From positions 112,006 through 176,005 of the forward strand of contig JACQFL010000018.1 in NCBI GenBank assembly GCA_016200085.1: 64,000 bases of DNA, given 5' to 3'. Shown here piece after piece: positions 43,575-50,802 of this stretch. How positions within the stretch are numbered: the stretch's first letter is position 1; the number at the start of each line of letters is the position of its first letter. The DNA is from Candidatus Rokuibacteriota bacterium. GTDB lineage: Bacteria; Methylomirabilota; Methylomirabilia; Rokubacteriales; CSP1-6. A program made the position numbers and the translations under genes. The notes beneath the pieces were generated by a model that made no database searches, had not been told where the DNA came from, and saw nothing but the letters and a program-made list of their open reading frames with translations.

Positions 43575-44198
43575 ATGTCAAACGATCTGTCCGATCTGCC
43601 TCTCCTTGCGAAGGGGATGAGCATGGGTGCCGCGATCCTCACGAATCTCGTCGAGAAAGCCAAGGCGCGAGGCCTTACCGAGGAGAACGTCGCCCGACTC
43701 GCGACCGAGGACGGCGAGGGCCTCCTCGAAAAGGTCGCGGATCTCCTCGCGCTTGAGATGGGGAGCGCGATCAGGACGACCTTCTCCGTCGCGATCGACT
43801 ACACGCAGTCCCTCGCCGCGATGATCAAGGCCGGCCACTACAACTGGGTGAACTCGGACATCACGGAGCAGCACTTCCCGATCACGCCCGGTCCCAAGGA
43901 CGTCTCGTTCGAGCTCGTGCACTTCGACCGCCTCATGTACACGGACGCCGTGCTCGCCGAGCTCGAGAAGCGCGGCGTCCGCCCCGCGACGCTTCCCGAG
44001 CTCCTCGCCTTCGGCGCGAAGTACCCCGAGAAGCAGCGGGAGTTCTCGGTCGTCGCCCTCGCTTCTGTCTGGCGGCACTGGCAGAGTAGCCTCTGCGCAC
44101 CCTCCCTCTGGGGGCGCGCCGACGGCCGCCTCCTGCTCCTCGACTGGCTCGACCGCGGGTGGGGCGCGCGCTGCCGCTTCGCCGCCGTCCGCAAGTAA
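43575..44198 (+). CDS. DGR target protein 2 (variable C-terminus)
   Basis: A 207-residue paralogue with an AAAGGAGG site. The N-terminal helical region (AILTNLVEKAKARGLTEENV, EGLLEKVADLLALEMG) is followed by the core VDYxxSLxxMIKAGxYxWVNSDIT (here IDYTQSLAAMIKAGHYNWVN). The C-terminal variable region (from ASVWRHW to RFAAVRK) closes the protein. It is very close to target 1 upstream of the variable region and strongly different within it. Confidence 0.85.
   Translation: MSNDLSDLPLLAKGMSMGAAILTNLVEKAKARGLTEENVARLATEDGEGLLEKVADLLALEMGSAIRTTFSVAIDYTQSLAAMIKAGHYNWVNSDITEQHFPITPGPKDVSFELVHFDRLMYTDAVLAELEKRGVRPATLPELLAFGAKYPEKQREFSVVALASVWRHWQSSLCAPSLWGRADGRLLLLDWLDRGWGARCRFAAVRK
44061..44194 (+). 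repeat. DGR variable repeat VR2
   Basis: 134 bases aligned without gaps to the template repeat. By hand count, 22 of the 30 template adenines differ, and 12 of the 104 other positions differ. The adenine bias is clear, but the non-adenine changes indicate that it was made from an earlier template or has drifted. Confidence 0.85.
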
Positions 44199-44209
44199 AG
44201 CCGCTGGGC

Positions 44210-44351
44210 CTCCAGCGCACGTACCTGCTCCGGCTGATCCGCGAGTTTAGTCTGAACGTCCCGCCACCTATGCGGGCCCATCGCAACGGCAACGGATAGC
44301 CAATTCACGCGTTGCATTTCTGGGAGTGATCCTTAACGGGACACTCCCTTA
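44210..44351 (+). repeat. 142-bp direct repeat, copy 2
   Basis: An exact copy of 42651-42792. Here the Fis-like coding part has no start and is non-functional. It begins 12 bases after the stop of target 2 and precedes the promoter of target 3. Confidence 0.92.
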
Positions 44352-44637
44352 CACGTGGCAGGCCCTTTCCTTGGCGGCAAACTATCTCTAGCCTGCGCCG
44401 GATCTATTGACAAGTTATTGATTTTGCTGTAATATTCTGTCGGAACCTCACAATAACTTCATCTCCTCAGCCCCTGTCTTGATCGTTCCGTCTTTCGCCA
44501 GGACCACGGCGCGAATTCTGTTCGGCTCGCTCCCGTCAGCACCGCTTTCGTAGCGTCTGCGCTCTCGCCGACCACCAGTCGCTCCCAAAACCACGACGAC
44601 CACCAACGACCCGACCGCACACGAAAGGGGGACCACC
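44352..44637. other. AT-richer leader region of DGR target 3
   Basis: This 286-base stretch follows the 142-bp repeat. It contains the promoter at 44407-44435 in an AT-rich patch and then a ~190-base untranslated leader up to the GAAAGGGGGACC ribosome site of target 3. No gene is seen. Confidence 0.6.
44407..44435 (+). promoter_or_regulatory. Near-consensus sigma-70 promoter of DGR target 3
   Basis: TTGACA at 44407-44412, exactly 17 bases, then TAATAT at 44430-44435. The -35 is perfect and the -10 is five of six. It lies in an AT-rich island of an otherwise GC-rich region and points to the target whose variable repeat matches the present template. Confidence 0.75.
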
Positions 44638-45249
44638 ATGCCGACCGACGTGTCCGTGAAGAACATGAACAAGACCGTCGCCATCATCACCTGTCTCGTG
44701 GAGGAGAAGGCCAAGGCGCGCGGTCTCACCGACGAAGACCTCGATCGCCTCGCGACCAAGGATGGCGACTGCCTCCTCGAGAAGATCGCCGATCTCCTCG
44801 CCAGCGAGGCGCGAAGCGCGACCAGGACGGCCTTCCCCGTGACCGTCGACTACCACTGGTCGCTCGACGCCATGATCAAGGCCGGCCGCTACGGCTGGGT
44901 GAACTTGGACATCACTGCGGAGCACTTCCCCGTGAAGCCAGGCCCGGCCGAGGTCTCGATCGAGCTCGTGCACTTCGACCGCGTGATGTCGAGCGACGAC
45001 GTGCTCGCGGAGTTCGACCGCCGCGGCCTCCGACCCGCGACGCTTCCGGAGCTTCTCTCCTTCGGGGCGAAGTATCCCGAGAAGCAGCGCGAGTTCCCCA
45101 TCGTCGCCCTCGCTTCCGTCTGGCGGTTCTGGTACGGTTTCCGCGGCGTGCCCTTCCTCTGGGGCCTCGCCGGCGGGCGCGACCTCAGCCTGATCTGGCT
45201 CGACGACTGGTGGATCGCGCACTTTCGCTTCGCCGCCGTCCGCAAGTAG
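44638..45249 (+). CDS. DGR target protein 3 (cognate of the present template)
   Basis: A 203-residue paralogue of targets 1 and 2. It has an N-terminal helical part (ITCLVEEKAKARGLTDEDLD, CLLEKIADLLASEARS) and the core (VTVDYHWSLDAMIKAGRYGW, LVHFDRVMSSDDVLAEF, GLRPATLPELLSFGAKYPEK). The variable region runs from ASVWRFWYG to FRFAAVRK, with hydrophobic and aromatic residues where the template encodes asparagines. Proteins of this family are, as I recall, frequent in candidate-phyla (CPR) genomes. It probably displays a diversified binding face; no signal peptide is visible. Confidence 0.88.
   Translation: MPTDVSVKNMNKTVAIITCLVEEKAKARGLTDEDLDRLATKDGDCLLEKIADLLASEARSATRTAFPVTVDYHWSLDAMIKAGRYGWVNLDITAEHFPVKPGPAEVSIELVHFDRVMSSDDVLAEFDRRGLRPATLPELLSFGAKYPEKQREFPIVALASVWRFWYGFRGVPFLWGLAGGRDLSLIWLDDWWIAHFRFAAVRK
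45112..45245 (+). repeat. DGR variable repeat VR3
   Basis: 134 bases aligned without gaps to the template at 45600-45733 (offset 488). They differ at 20 sites, every one an adenine in the template; 0 of 104 non-adenine positions differ. This is the diagnostic adenine-specific pattern. The repeat ends one codon before the stop of target 3. Confidence 0.95.
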
Positions 45250-45599
45250 CCGAGCTAGGGATCTCGGTCCCTTTGCTCTTCTGCCCTTTCGACCCTTGGG
45301 CCCTTCGGCCCCCGACCCCTGCACGTCTTCGTGCAGGGGTTTTCATTTTGCTCCGAAAATCCTAGAGTGAATTTGGATAGTAGACCGATGAAAGTCCGCG
45401 GCCACGGTTGCGGACGGTCGAATTCCGGACTCTCGAGCAGGGGATGGTGTAGGGCACGCTTTACGCCAGAGTTGCTCGCGAAGCCCATCTACAAAGTGAA
45501 GATACTTGGTGCGAGATACTCGCGGATTACAGATCCCGAATACGATGCAGCCCGGAGAGTATTCAACGGGCAGTGATGTGGATGGTATCTCGCACGTCA
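45250..45599. other. Spacer between VR3 and the template repeat
   Basis: A 350-base region holding the hairpin at 45316-45339 and otherwise no convincing gene. A weak 81-codon frame (45331-45576) has no ribosome site and was not accepted. The promoter of the template RNA should lie here; I could not identify it. Confidence 0.55.
45316..45339 (+). terminator. Hairpin downstream of VR3: terminator or DGR homing hairpin
   Basis: CCCCTGCACG and CGTGCAGGGG form a perfect 10-bp stem with a four-base TCTT loop, followed by TTTTCATTTT. It works as an intrinsic terminator for target 3. Hairpins of similar size and loop length just 3' of the variable repeat stimulate retrohoming in known DGRs, so it may have a second role. 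Confidence 0.7.
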
Positions 45600-45733
45600 G
45601 CTTCCGTCTGGCAGAACTGGAACGGTAACCGCGACGTGCCCTACCTCTGGAGCAACGCCGACGAGCGCAACCTCAACCTGAACTGGCTCGACAACAGGTG
45701 GAACGCGCACTATCGCTTCGCCGCCGTCCGCAA
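45600..45733 (+). repeat. DGR template repeat (TR)
   Basis: 134 bases with 30 adenines, many in AAC codons when read in the target frame (QNWNGNRDVPYLWSN, NLNLNWLDN). This is the typical composition of a DGR template, where A-to-N changes at AAC codons give diverse residues without stops. It is non-coding in function and lies on the same strand as the targets. It ends 23 bases before the 3' end of the antisense avd gene. Confidence 0.95.
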
Positions 45734-45756
45734 ACCTCTTCACTTCGTTTTTTATT

Positions 45757-46176
45757 TCAGGCCGTAAACCCGTCGCCACGAGTCTGCTTGAGCCAGCCGC
45801 CGGTCATTCTGCCGATCTCCTGCAAGCGCTCGGCGAACGCGGCGTACTTCTTGTCATCGAGGGCTCTCACCTCCCACGCGATCTGCACGAATACTTTGAG
45901 GAGGTCGAGCTTCGCCGAGGCGCGTTCAAGATAGGGTGCCTTCCGCTCCCGTGACACATAGGCCGCGACGAACATCAGCTCAATCGTTTCGAGGAGGGCT
46001 GCGTCGATCTTCGCGCCCAGCGTATAGCGAGAGGTCTTCGCCATGTGCGGCAGGAAGCTCTGCCACAGTTCGTAGGTTTTCGTCACGTGCTCAAGGATCG
46101 GCGTCGCGCGGGCGCGCGGGGTGGCCCCGGCCAATGTCACATAGATATGCGGACGAGATTGGATCATGTTTTTCAT
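45757..46176 (-). CDS. avd: Avd-like four-helix-bundle protein of the DGR
   Basis: A 139-residue all-helical protein of the bAvd/four-helix-bundle family: PILEHVTKTYELWQSFLPHM, then the hallmark SRYTLGAKIDAALLETIEL, and a C-terminal helix (FAERLQEIGRMTGGWLKQ). Avd forms a pentamer that binds the reverse transcriptase and template RNA. It is encoded antisense between the template and the reverse transcriptase, and its start overlaps the reverse-transcriptase start head-to-head by ~30 bases. An alternative start is ATG 46167. Confidence 0.85.
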   Translation of the reverse strand: MKNMIQSRPHIYVTLAGATPRARATPILEHVTKTYELWQSFLPHMAKTSRYTLGAKIDAALLETIELMFVAAYVSRERKAPYLERASAKLDLLKVFVQIAWEVRALDDKKYAAFAERLQEIGRMTGGWLKQTRGDGFTA

Positions 46177-47136
46177 GAAGTAATAAGCGTTGAGAATCTC
46201 CTCGCGGCGTGGAGGGAGTTTCGGCGTGGCAAGCGGGCGAGGCGGGATGTGCAGGAGTTCGGCCTGCGCCTCACGGACAACGTCTTCGACCTGCACGACG
46301 ACCTCGCTCATCATACGTACCGCCACGGCCCCTATCAAGCCTTCAGGGTCTCGGATCCGAAGGCGCGAGACATTCACAAGGCGACCGTGCGGGACCGGCT
46401 GCTGCACCGGGCGCTCTACCGCGCCCTTTACCCGTTCTTCGACAGAAACTTCATCGCTGATTCCTACTCATGCAGGCAAGGCAAGGGCAGCCACGCCGCG
46501 CTCCACCGCTTTCGTCGGTTTTCATACGCGGTCAGCAGGAATGGCACACGCACCTGCTGGGTGCTGAAGGGCGACATCCGGAAATGCTTCGCGAGCATCG
46601 ATCACGGACTGCTCCTGAATATCCTGCGGGGCTACATCCGCGACGGGCAACTCCTTAATCTTCTCGGAGAGGTGGTGGGCAGTTTTGCCTCGGGGACAGA
46701 GAGCGTCGGCTTGCCCCTGGGGAACATCACGTCCCAGCTCCTCGCGAACATCTACCTCAACGAGCTGGATCGCTTCGCGAAGCACGCGCTCCGCGCCAAG
46801 TGCTATGTCCGCTACGGCGACGATTTCGTCCTCCTCTCCGACGATCGCGGATGGCTCGAAGCGCAGCTCCCCCGGATCGGGGAGTTCCTCGAGCGACAAC
46901 TTCGCCTGGCCCTCCATCCCGGGAAGGTCTCAATTCGCGCGCTCGCCTCCGGCGTGGACTTTCTGGGGTGGGTTCATTTCATGGATCACCGCGTCCTGCG
47001 AACGGCGACGAAGCGGCGGATGCTGAAACGCTTGAGACGGGGTGCGACGAATGCCTCGATCACGTCTTATCTCGGGCTCTTGAGCCACGGCAACGGGTAC
47101 AAGCTGGGAGAGGAGGTGCGAAGGTGCGAAGTATAG
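46147..47136 (+). CDS. DGR reverse transcriptase
   Basis: A 329-residue reverse transcriptase of group II-intron-like descent and DGR type. Key motifs are the first catalytic aspartate in VLKGDIRKCFASID (D143), the DGR-type motif GLPLGNITSQ (188-197, S-Q where other retroelements have S-P), and the active site YVRYGDDFVLL (Y-G-D-D, 223-226). The thumb-like tail (VDFLGWVHFMDHRVLRTATK) is present, with no maturase or endonuclease domain. ATG 46147 was chosen; no strong ribosome site is visible. Confidence 0.93.
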   Translation: MRTRLDHVFHEVISVENLLAAWREFRRGKRARRDVQEFGLRLTDNVFDLHDDLAHHTYRHGPYQAFRVSDPKARDIHKATVRDRLLHRALYRALYPFFDRNFIADSYSCRQGKGSHAALHRFRRFSYAVSRNGTRTCWVLKGDIRKCFASIDHGLLLNILRGYIRDGQLLNLLGEVVGSFASGTESVGLPLGNITSQLLANIYLNELDRFAKHALRAKCYVRYGDDFVLLSDDRGWLEAQLPRIGEFLERQLRLALHPGKVSIRALASGVDFLGWVHFMDHRVLRTATKRRMLKRLRRGATNASITSYLGLLSHGNGYKLGEEVRRCEV

Positions 47137-47336
47137 TTGGTGGCCGCCCTTGACAGAAAGCCCAGGATTCTCTTTAGTAATGACAGTTCGCCAGCCTCCC
47201 TCGCGGGATTCTCAGGCGCGCTGAGTCAGCGTCCGTTATGCTCCGCCTTTGGTCCCTGACCCTTCTGGTTGTTCCGCAGCTCAGCTGCCAGTCGCAGATG
47301 GTCTGCGGGTGCAACCGGAAAGGAGACCAGAGACCT

Positions 47337-47885
47337 ATGGGAGCACACGTCGCGCCGACGGTCCGTGCAGAGCGGGATCGCATCTACACGCAACTCCTCG
47401 GGTCGGGTCTCACGAGACCCAGTGACATCGCCGAGGCCGCGCGAAGACGCCCCGAGTTCGCGGGGGTGCGGTACGAGGCGATCTATTGCGATGTGCGCAT
47501 GTTCCTGAAGCGCACGGAGCATCTGCCCGTGCGGATCGAGGAACGGCCGACCGCGACCGCGGTCGTGGACTTCGACTCCTTCGTGGACGGCGTAACCTTG
47601 CGGCTTCCGCTCGGCGTGATGCGGGAGGTGAGGCGGCTCGTCGACACGCTTCGTCCGGAGTGGCGAAAGCTCCAGGGCCAGGCGACCCGCGTGGCGGAGC
47701 TCGAAAGCCGTCTCCGCGCCGCGGAAGCCCATCGCTGCGAAGATCCCGACGAGGCGCTCCGCGAGGAGAACACGCGGCTCCGCGGGATCATCGAACAGCA
47801 GAGTCGCCGCCTCGAGGCCTTCGAGCGGCTCAACCACCACCGCCCGATCACCGAAGAGCATCTCGTTGTAAGCAGTCGAGATTGA
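47337..47885 (+). CDS. Hypothetical HTH/coiled-coil protein
   Basis: A 182-residue protein. The N-terminal part (RIYTQLLGSGLTRPSDIAEA) looks like a small HTH, the middle is a beta-containing region (TAVVDFDSFVDGVTLRLPLG), and the last ~90 residues are coiled coil (ATRVAELESRLRAAEAHR, ENTRLRGIIEQQSRRLEAFE). AAAGGAG precedes ATG 47337 at a long spacing. Family not recognised; a DNA-binding element regulator is possible. Confidence 0.55.
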   Translation: MGAHVAPTVRAERDRIYTQLLGSGLTRPSDIAEAARRRPEFAGVRYEAIYCDVRMFLKRTEHLPVRIEERPTATAVVDFDSFVDGVTLRLPLGVMREVRRLVDTLRPEWRKLQGQATRVAELESRLRAAEAHRCEDPDEALREENTRLRGIIEQQSRRLEAFERLNHHRPITEEHLVVSSRD

Positions 47886-47897
47886 ACGTGGTCCCTC

Positions 47898-47927
47898 GCG
47901 CCCAGCATCACGCTGGGCGCTTTCCTT
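47898..47927 (+). terminator. Intrinsic terminator
   Basis: GCGCCCAGC pairs with GCTGGGCGC (9 bp) around a five-base loop, followed by TTTCCTTT. It ends the transcript of the gene at 47337. Confidence 0.75.
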
Positions 47928-48219
47928 TGATGTTCGGTGCCTAGGCTAGCGCATTGGGAAGGCGTGTGCGGGTTCGGCGTCGGCGAGATCCTGAGGGGGT
48001 AAAGAGTGAAGAAGAGCCCCGGGTCTTGACAAAGCCGGTGTCGACACGATATGCGTAGAGACAGTTAAGCAGCACCCTTCCCTTTCACGCTAGGGCGTCA
48101 GCCCAAAGTCGTAAGGTCCGGACCTCCGGACATCTCCTTCACTCCTTCTTTTCGTTCCCGCTTGGGGTTCGCTCCGGCTCTGCCGGGGCTTTTTGCGCAT
48201 CTCGCGCAAGGGGGAACGG
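47928..48219. other. Intergenic region ahead of the rightward transfer module
   Basis: No gene is seen. A perfect -35 hexamer (TTGACA, 48026-48031) is followed after 16-18 bases by weak -10 candidates (GATATG or TATGCG), so a promoter for the 48.2-57.6 kb module may lie here. Confidence 0.45.
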
Positions 48220-48480
48220 GTGGAAGAAGCACCTCCCAAACGTTGCGAGCACTGCGGAATCCGCCGGGCGCGGCGCCGCTACTGCCGCCCGTGTGGCCGC
48301 AAGGCGAGCGCCCTCTATAACCGCGCGCTCCGCCGTGAGGCCAAGGCGGCGGGTGAGAAGTACTGGCTCGAATGGTGGGAGAAGGCCTTCGGCGCCGAGG
48401 CGACGGAGAAGCGCCGCGAGTATCAGCGGACTTACATGCGCGCGTATCGCCGCCGCAAGCGAGAGCGGAGCGCCGCATAG
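48220..48480 (+). CDS. Small zinc-finger basic protein
   Basis: An 86-residue protein from GTG 48220 with GGGGGAA upstream. RCEHCGIRRARRRYCRPCG gives a C-x2-C ... C-x2-C zinc site at the N-terminus. A highly basic helical tail follows (YQRTYMRAYRRRKRERSAA). Probably nucleic-acid binding; family not named. Confidence 0.6.
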   Translation: MEEAPPKRCEHCGIRRARRRYCRPCGRKASALYNRALRREAKAAGEKYWLEWWEKAFGAEATEKRREYQRTYMRAYRRRKRERSAA

Positions 48481-48577
48481 GCGCGGAAGGCGTAACGGGA
48501 CCGTGCGGCGCACCGGCGGGCTCACGAGGCCGGCCCGACGGTGATCGACACCAGGCCAGACGGAGGAGGAGACAGCA

Positions 48578-48778
48578 ATGGCGAAGACCGTAACGATCGA
48601 AACGTCCTCGGGGGACCGCGTGAAGGGTGAGGTGGCTCGGCGCGAGAGCCACTCGCCATCGGGCGCGCAACTGTTAGGGCTGATCGCGTGCCCTCTGACT
48701 GGGGCGAACTGGAAGGGGAGCGAGACGACCGTGGTTACCAAGAATGGCGACTATGTGACCGGGCGCGAGGTGCGATGA
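48578..48778 (+). CDS. Small hypothetical protein
   Basis: A 66-residue protein with a strong GGAGGAGGAGA ribosome site. It contains VTIETSSGDRVKGEVARRES and VVTKNGDYVTGREVR, a small beta-rich fold. Its stop overlaps the next start (ATGA). Confidence 0.55.
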   Translation: MAKTVTIETSSGDRVKGEVARRESHSPSGAQLLGLIACPLTGANWKGSETTVVTKNGDYVTGREVR

Positions 48779-48951
48779 GCGCTTCGCCGGTCCGGCCGGG
48801 GGCGTTTCCCGTCGTGCTCGAGAGCGACGACCCGAGCGAGCCGCCCATCATCTGGTGCGGTCATATCTCGATTGCGATCGTGACGAGCAAGAAGGAGGAG
48901 GAGAACAGTGTTCGGGATGGCGAGGAAGCAGCTCCGATCGTCGACCACTAA
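48775..48951 (+). CDS. Small hypothetical protein, translationally coupled
   Basis: A 58-residue protein whose ATG overlaps the previous stop and whose end overlaps the start of the next gene by 44 bases. It contains PVVLESDDPSEPPIIWCGHI. The overlap on both sides suggests coupling, but the reading frame could also be incidental. Confidence 0.4.
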   Translation: MSASPVRPGAFPVVLESDDPSEPPIIWCGHISIAIVTSKKEEENSVRDGEEAAPIVDH

Positions 48952-50518
48952 CTGGGAAGCGATCCGCGACCTCAAGGTCCAGGAGGCGCGGCTCGAAGCC
49001 GAAGTCGACCTCCGCCGCCTTGAGGAAGAGCGCGGCGTCCTCGACGACCGGAAGGGGGCGACCGAGCGGGAACTCGCGAGGATGGGCGAGCCCGAGGCGA
49101 GCGTCCGCGCGCACGAGGTGCTGGCCCGGCGGTGGGGAGCACTCACGCTCCTCGCCGCCGGCATTGCGGTCGCGAGCGCCTGGTGGACGGCCAACTGGTT
49201 CCTCTCCCTCGGCTGGGAGAAGGCGCTTCTTGCGGTCACGGTTTTCGTGCTCCCGCTCATCGGCTGGGCGGCGCTCCTTACCTTCGCGGGAGACGCCCTC
49301 CGCGAGTGGGATCTCCGGAAGATCTTCGCGGGCATGGGCCTCGCGGTCGTTCTCTGCTCGGCCGCGGCGGTCGCCTCGCTCGGCTGGGCCCGGATGCTCG
49401 GCGTCGGGCTCCAGGAGGAGCAGCGCCAGGTGCAGCAGTATGAGATCGACCACGAGACCGTGAACGTGGGCGGTGAGGTCCGGCGCGCCCGGATCGAGAG
49501 CACAAAGCGCCTCGTAAACGGCTTCGCGGCCGTCGCGGTCGTGCTCCTCGCCCTCGCCGGCGAAGTGGCGGCCGGACTCGCCTATCACGAATACGCCCGG
49601 CATCGGACCGTGGTCCGGACGGTCGGGCCCTTCTATGAGCGGCGCGCGGGGCTCATGGGCGCGCTCGCCCAAAACGCGGCCGAGCAGGAGGCGGTGCGGA
49701 AGCGCCCCGAGATCCTCTATGCGCAGCTCACAGTGCATGGACTCCAGGCGGAGGCGGCACAGGTCCAGGCCGTCGAGGCGGAGGAGCGGCGAATCCGATC
49801 GCTCTCGCCCACGATGCGGTGGGTGGCCGCGGGATTCGCAGTGCTTATCGGGCTCTTGATCGGCGCGGCGCTCGCGTTCGGGGAGACGGCGAAGCCGGGG
49901 ATCACGGTGGTGGTCCTCGACCTCTCGGACTCGGTGAACGCCGAGGAGTTCACCGAGAATCTCCGGGCAGTCGAGGGCGCGATCCGGCAGCTCCCCTCCG
50001 GCGGCGCCGAGCTCCGGGTGCTCGCGGTGGACGACGCGAGCTTCGGGAGAGCACCCCTCTTCCGCGCGCTGTCGCCGGCCGAGGCGGGGCGGTTCGGGGA
50101 ATACCTCGATGACTGGCGTAGCGCCGCGCTCCGCGCCTGGAAGAAGCGCGCGGCAAACCTCAAGCCTCTCGCCCGCGGCTCGGACGTGATCGGAGCCGTG
50201 AGCCGCGCCGCGATCGAATTCGAGGAGGCGCCGGGCGCAACGCGGCGCCTCCTCATCCTCTCGGACATGCGCCAGGTGGGGCGGGGCCTGAACTTCGAGA
50301 AGCCGATGGGCGATTCCAAGCAGATCCTCGAGCGCGTGAAGCGCGAGGGGATGATCCCCGAGCTCCGCAGCGTCGAGGTCTGGGCGCTCGGCGTCGACAC
50401 CCGGGGAATCGAGGAGTCGCATTGGCGGCGGCTCAAGGTCTTCTGGTCGGAGTTCTTCAAGGGCGCGGGCGCGGACCTCAAGGCCTTCAGCCCCAACCGG
50501 CGGCTCCCGGAGCGATAG
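48908..50518 (+). CDS. Membrane protein with VWA-like C-terminal domain
   Basis: A 536-residue protein from GTG 48908 (AAGGAGGAGG upstream). After a coiled-coil N-terminus, hydrophobic segments lie at about 75-95, 100-125, 140-160 and 200-220, with another at about 305-325. The C-terminal ~200 residues begin ITVVVLDLSDSVNAEEFTEN, a VWA/MIDAS-like D-x-S-x-S start, and continue with RRLLILSDMRQVG. This could be a conjugation or surface-assembly protein; the family is not recognised. Confidence 0.65.
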   Translation: MFGMARKQLRSSTTNWEAIRDLKVQEARLEAEVDLRRLEEERGVLDDRKGATERELARMGEPEASVRAHEVLARRWGALTLLAAGIAVASAWWTANWFLSLGWEKALLAVTVFVLPLIGWAALLTFAGDALREWDLRKIFAGMGLAVVLCSAAAVASLGWARMLGVGLQEEQRQVQQYEIDHETVNVGGEVRRARIESTKRLVNGFAAVAVVLLALAGEVAAGLAYHEYARHRTVVRTVGPFYERRAGLMGALAQNAAEQEAVRKRPEILYAQLTVHGLQAEAAQVQAVEAEERRIRSLSPTMRWVAAGFAVLIGLLIGAALAFGETAKPGITVVVLDLSDSVNAEEFTENLRAVEGAIRQLPSGGAELRVLAVDDASFGRAPLFRALSPAEAGRFGEYLDDWRSAALRAWKKRAANLKPLARGSDVIGAVSRAAIEFEEAPGATRRLLILSDMRQVGRGLNFEKPMGDSKQILERVKREGMIPELRSVEVWALGVDTRGIEESHWRRLKVFWSEFFKGAGADLKAFSPNRRLPER

Positions 50519-50521
50519 GCC

Positions 50522-50800
50522 GTGAATGGGCTCTTCGAGTGGTTCGTCAAGTTCATGCTCATCCTGATCTTCGCGCCGCTACTCGTCTGCCTCGTACTCC
50601 AGGCGACGGTCGGGGTGCTTGCGGCGCTCCTGCCGTGGCTCATCGGCCTCTCGGTGATCGCCGGCCTTGCGGCGGGCGTGAGCGCGGCGCTCGTCCTCCG
50701 GCGCCGGCTGCCGCTCCGGAACGGCAGCGCCGATCTCCCGCCGGGCGCGCCTCCGCTCGGGACCTACCGGGTGCGGCGACCGCGCGGAGCGGGGCGGTAG
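50522..50800 (+). CDS. Small membrane protein
   Basis: A 92-residue protein from GTG 50522, with two hydrophobic segments (FVKFMLILIFAPLLVCLVL and VGVLAALLPWLIGLSVIAGL) and a basic C-terminal tail. It is packed between the VWA-like and ATPase genes with 2-3-base gaps, so it belongs to the same operon. The function is unknown. Confidence 0.6.
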   Translation: MNGLFEWFVKFMLILIFAPLLVCLVLQATVGVLAALLPWLIGLSVIAGLAAGVSAALVLRRRLPLRNGSADLPPGAPPLGTYRVRRPRGAGR

Positions 50801-50802
50801 CG

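Noticed and set aside
45331-45576. An 81-codon frame between VR3 and the template
   Set aside because: No ribosome site. It begins inside the terminator hairpin and shows no recognisable protein features.
45573-45767. A 64-codon frame covering the template repeat (reads like a DGR variable region)
   Set aside because: It is the template itself read in the target frame. It lacks the upstream core of the target proteins, and its function as RNA template explains the similarity.
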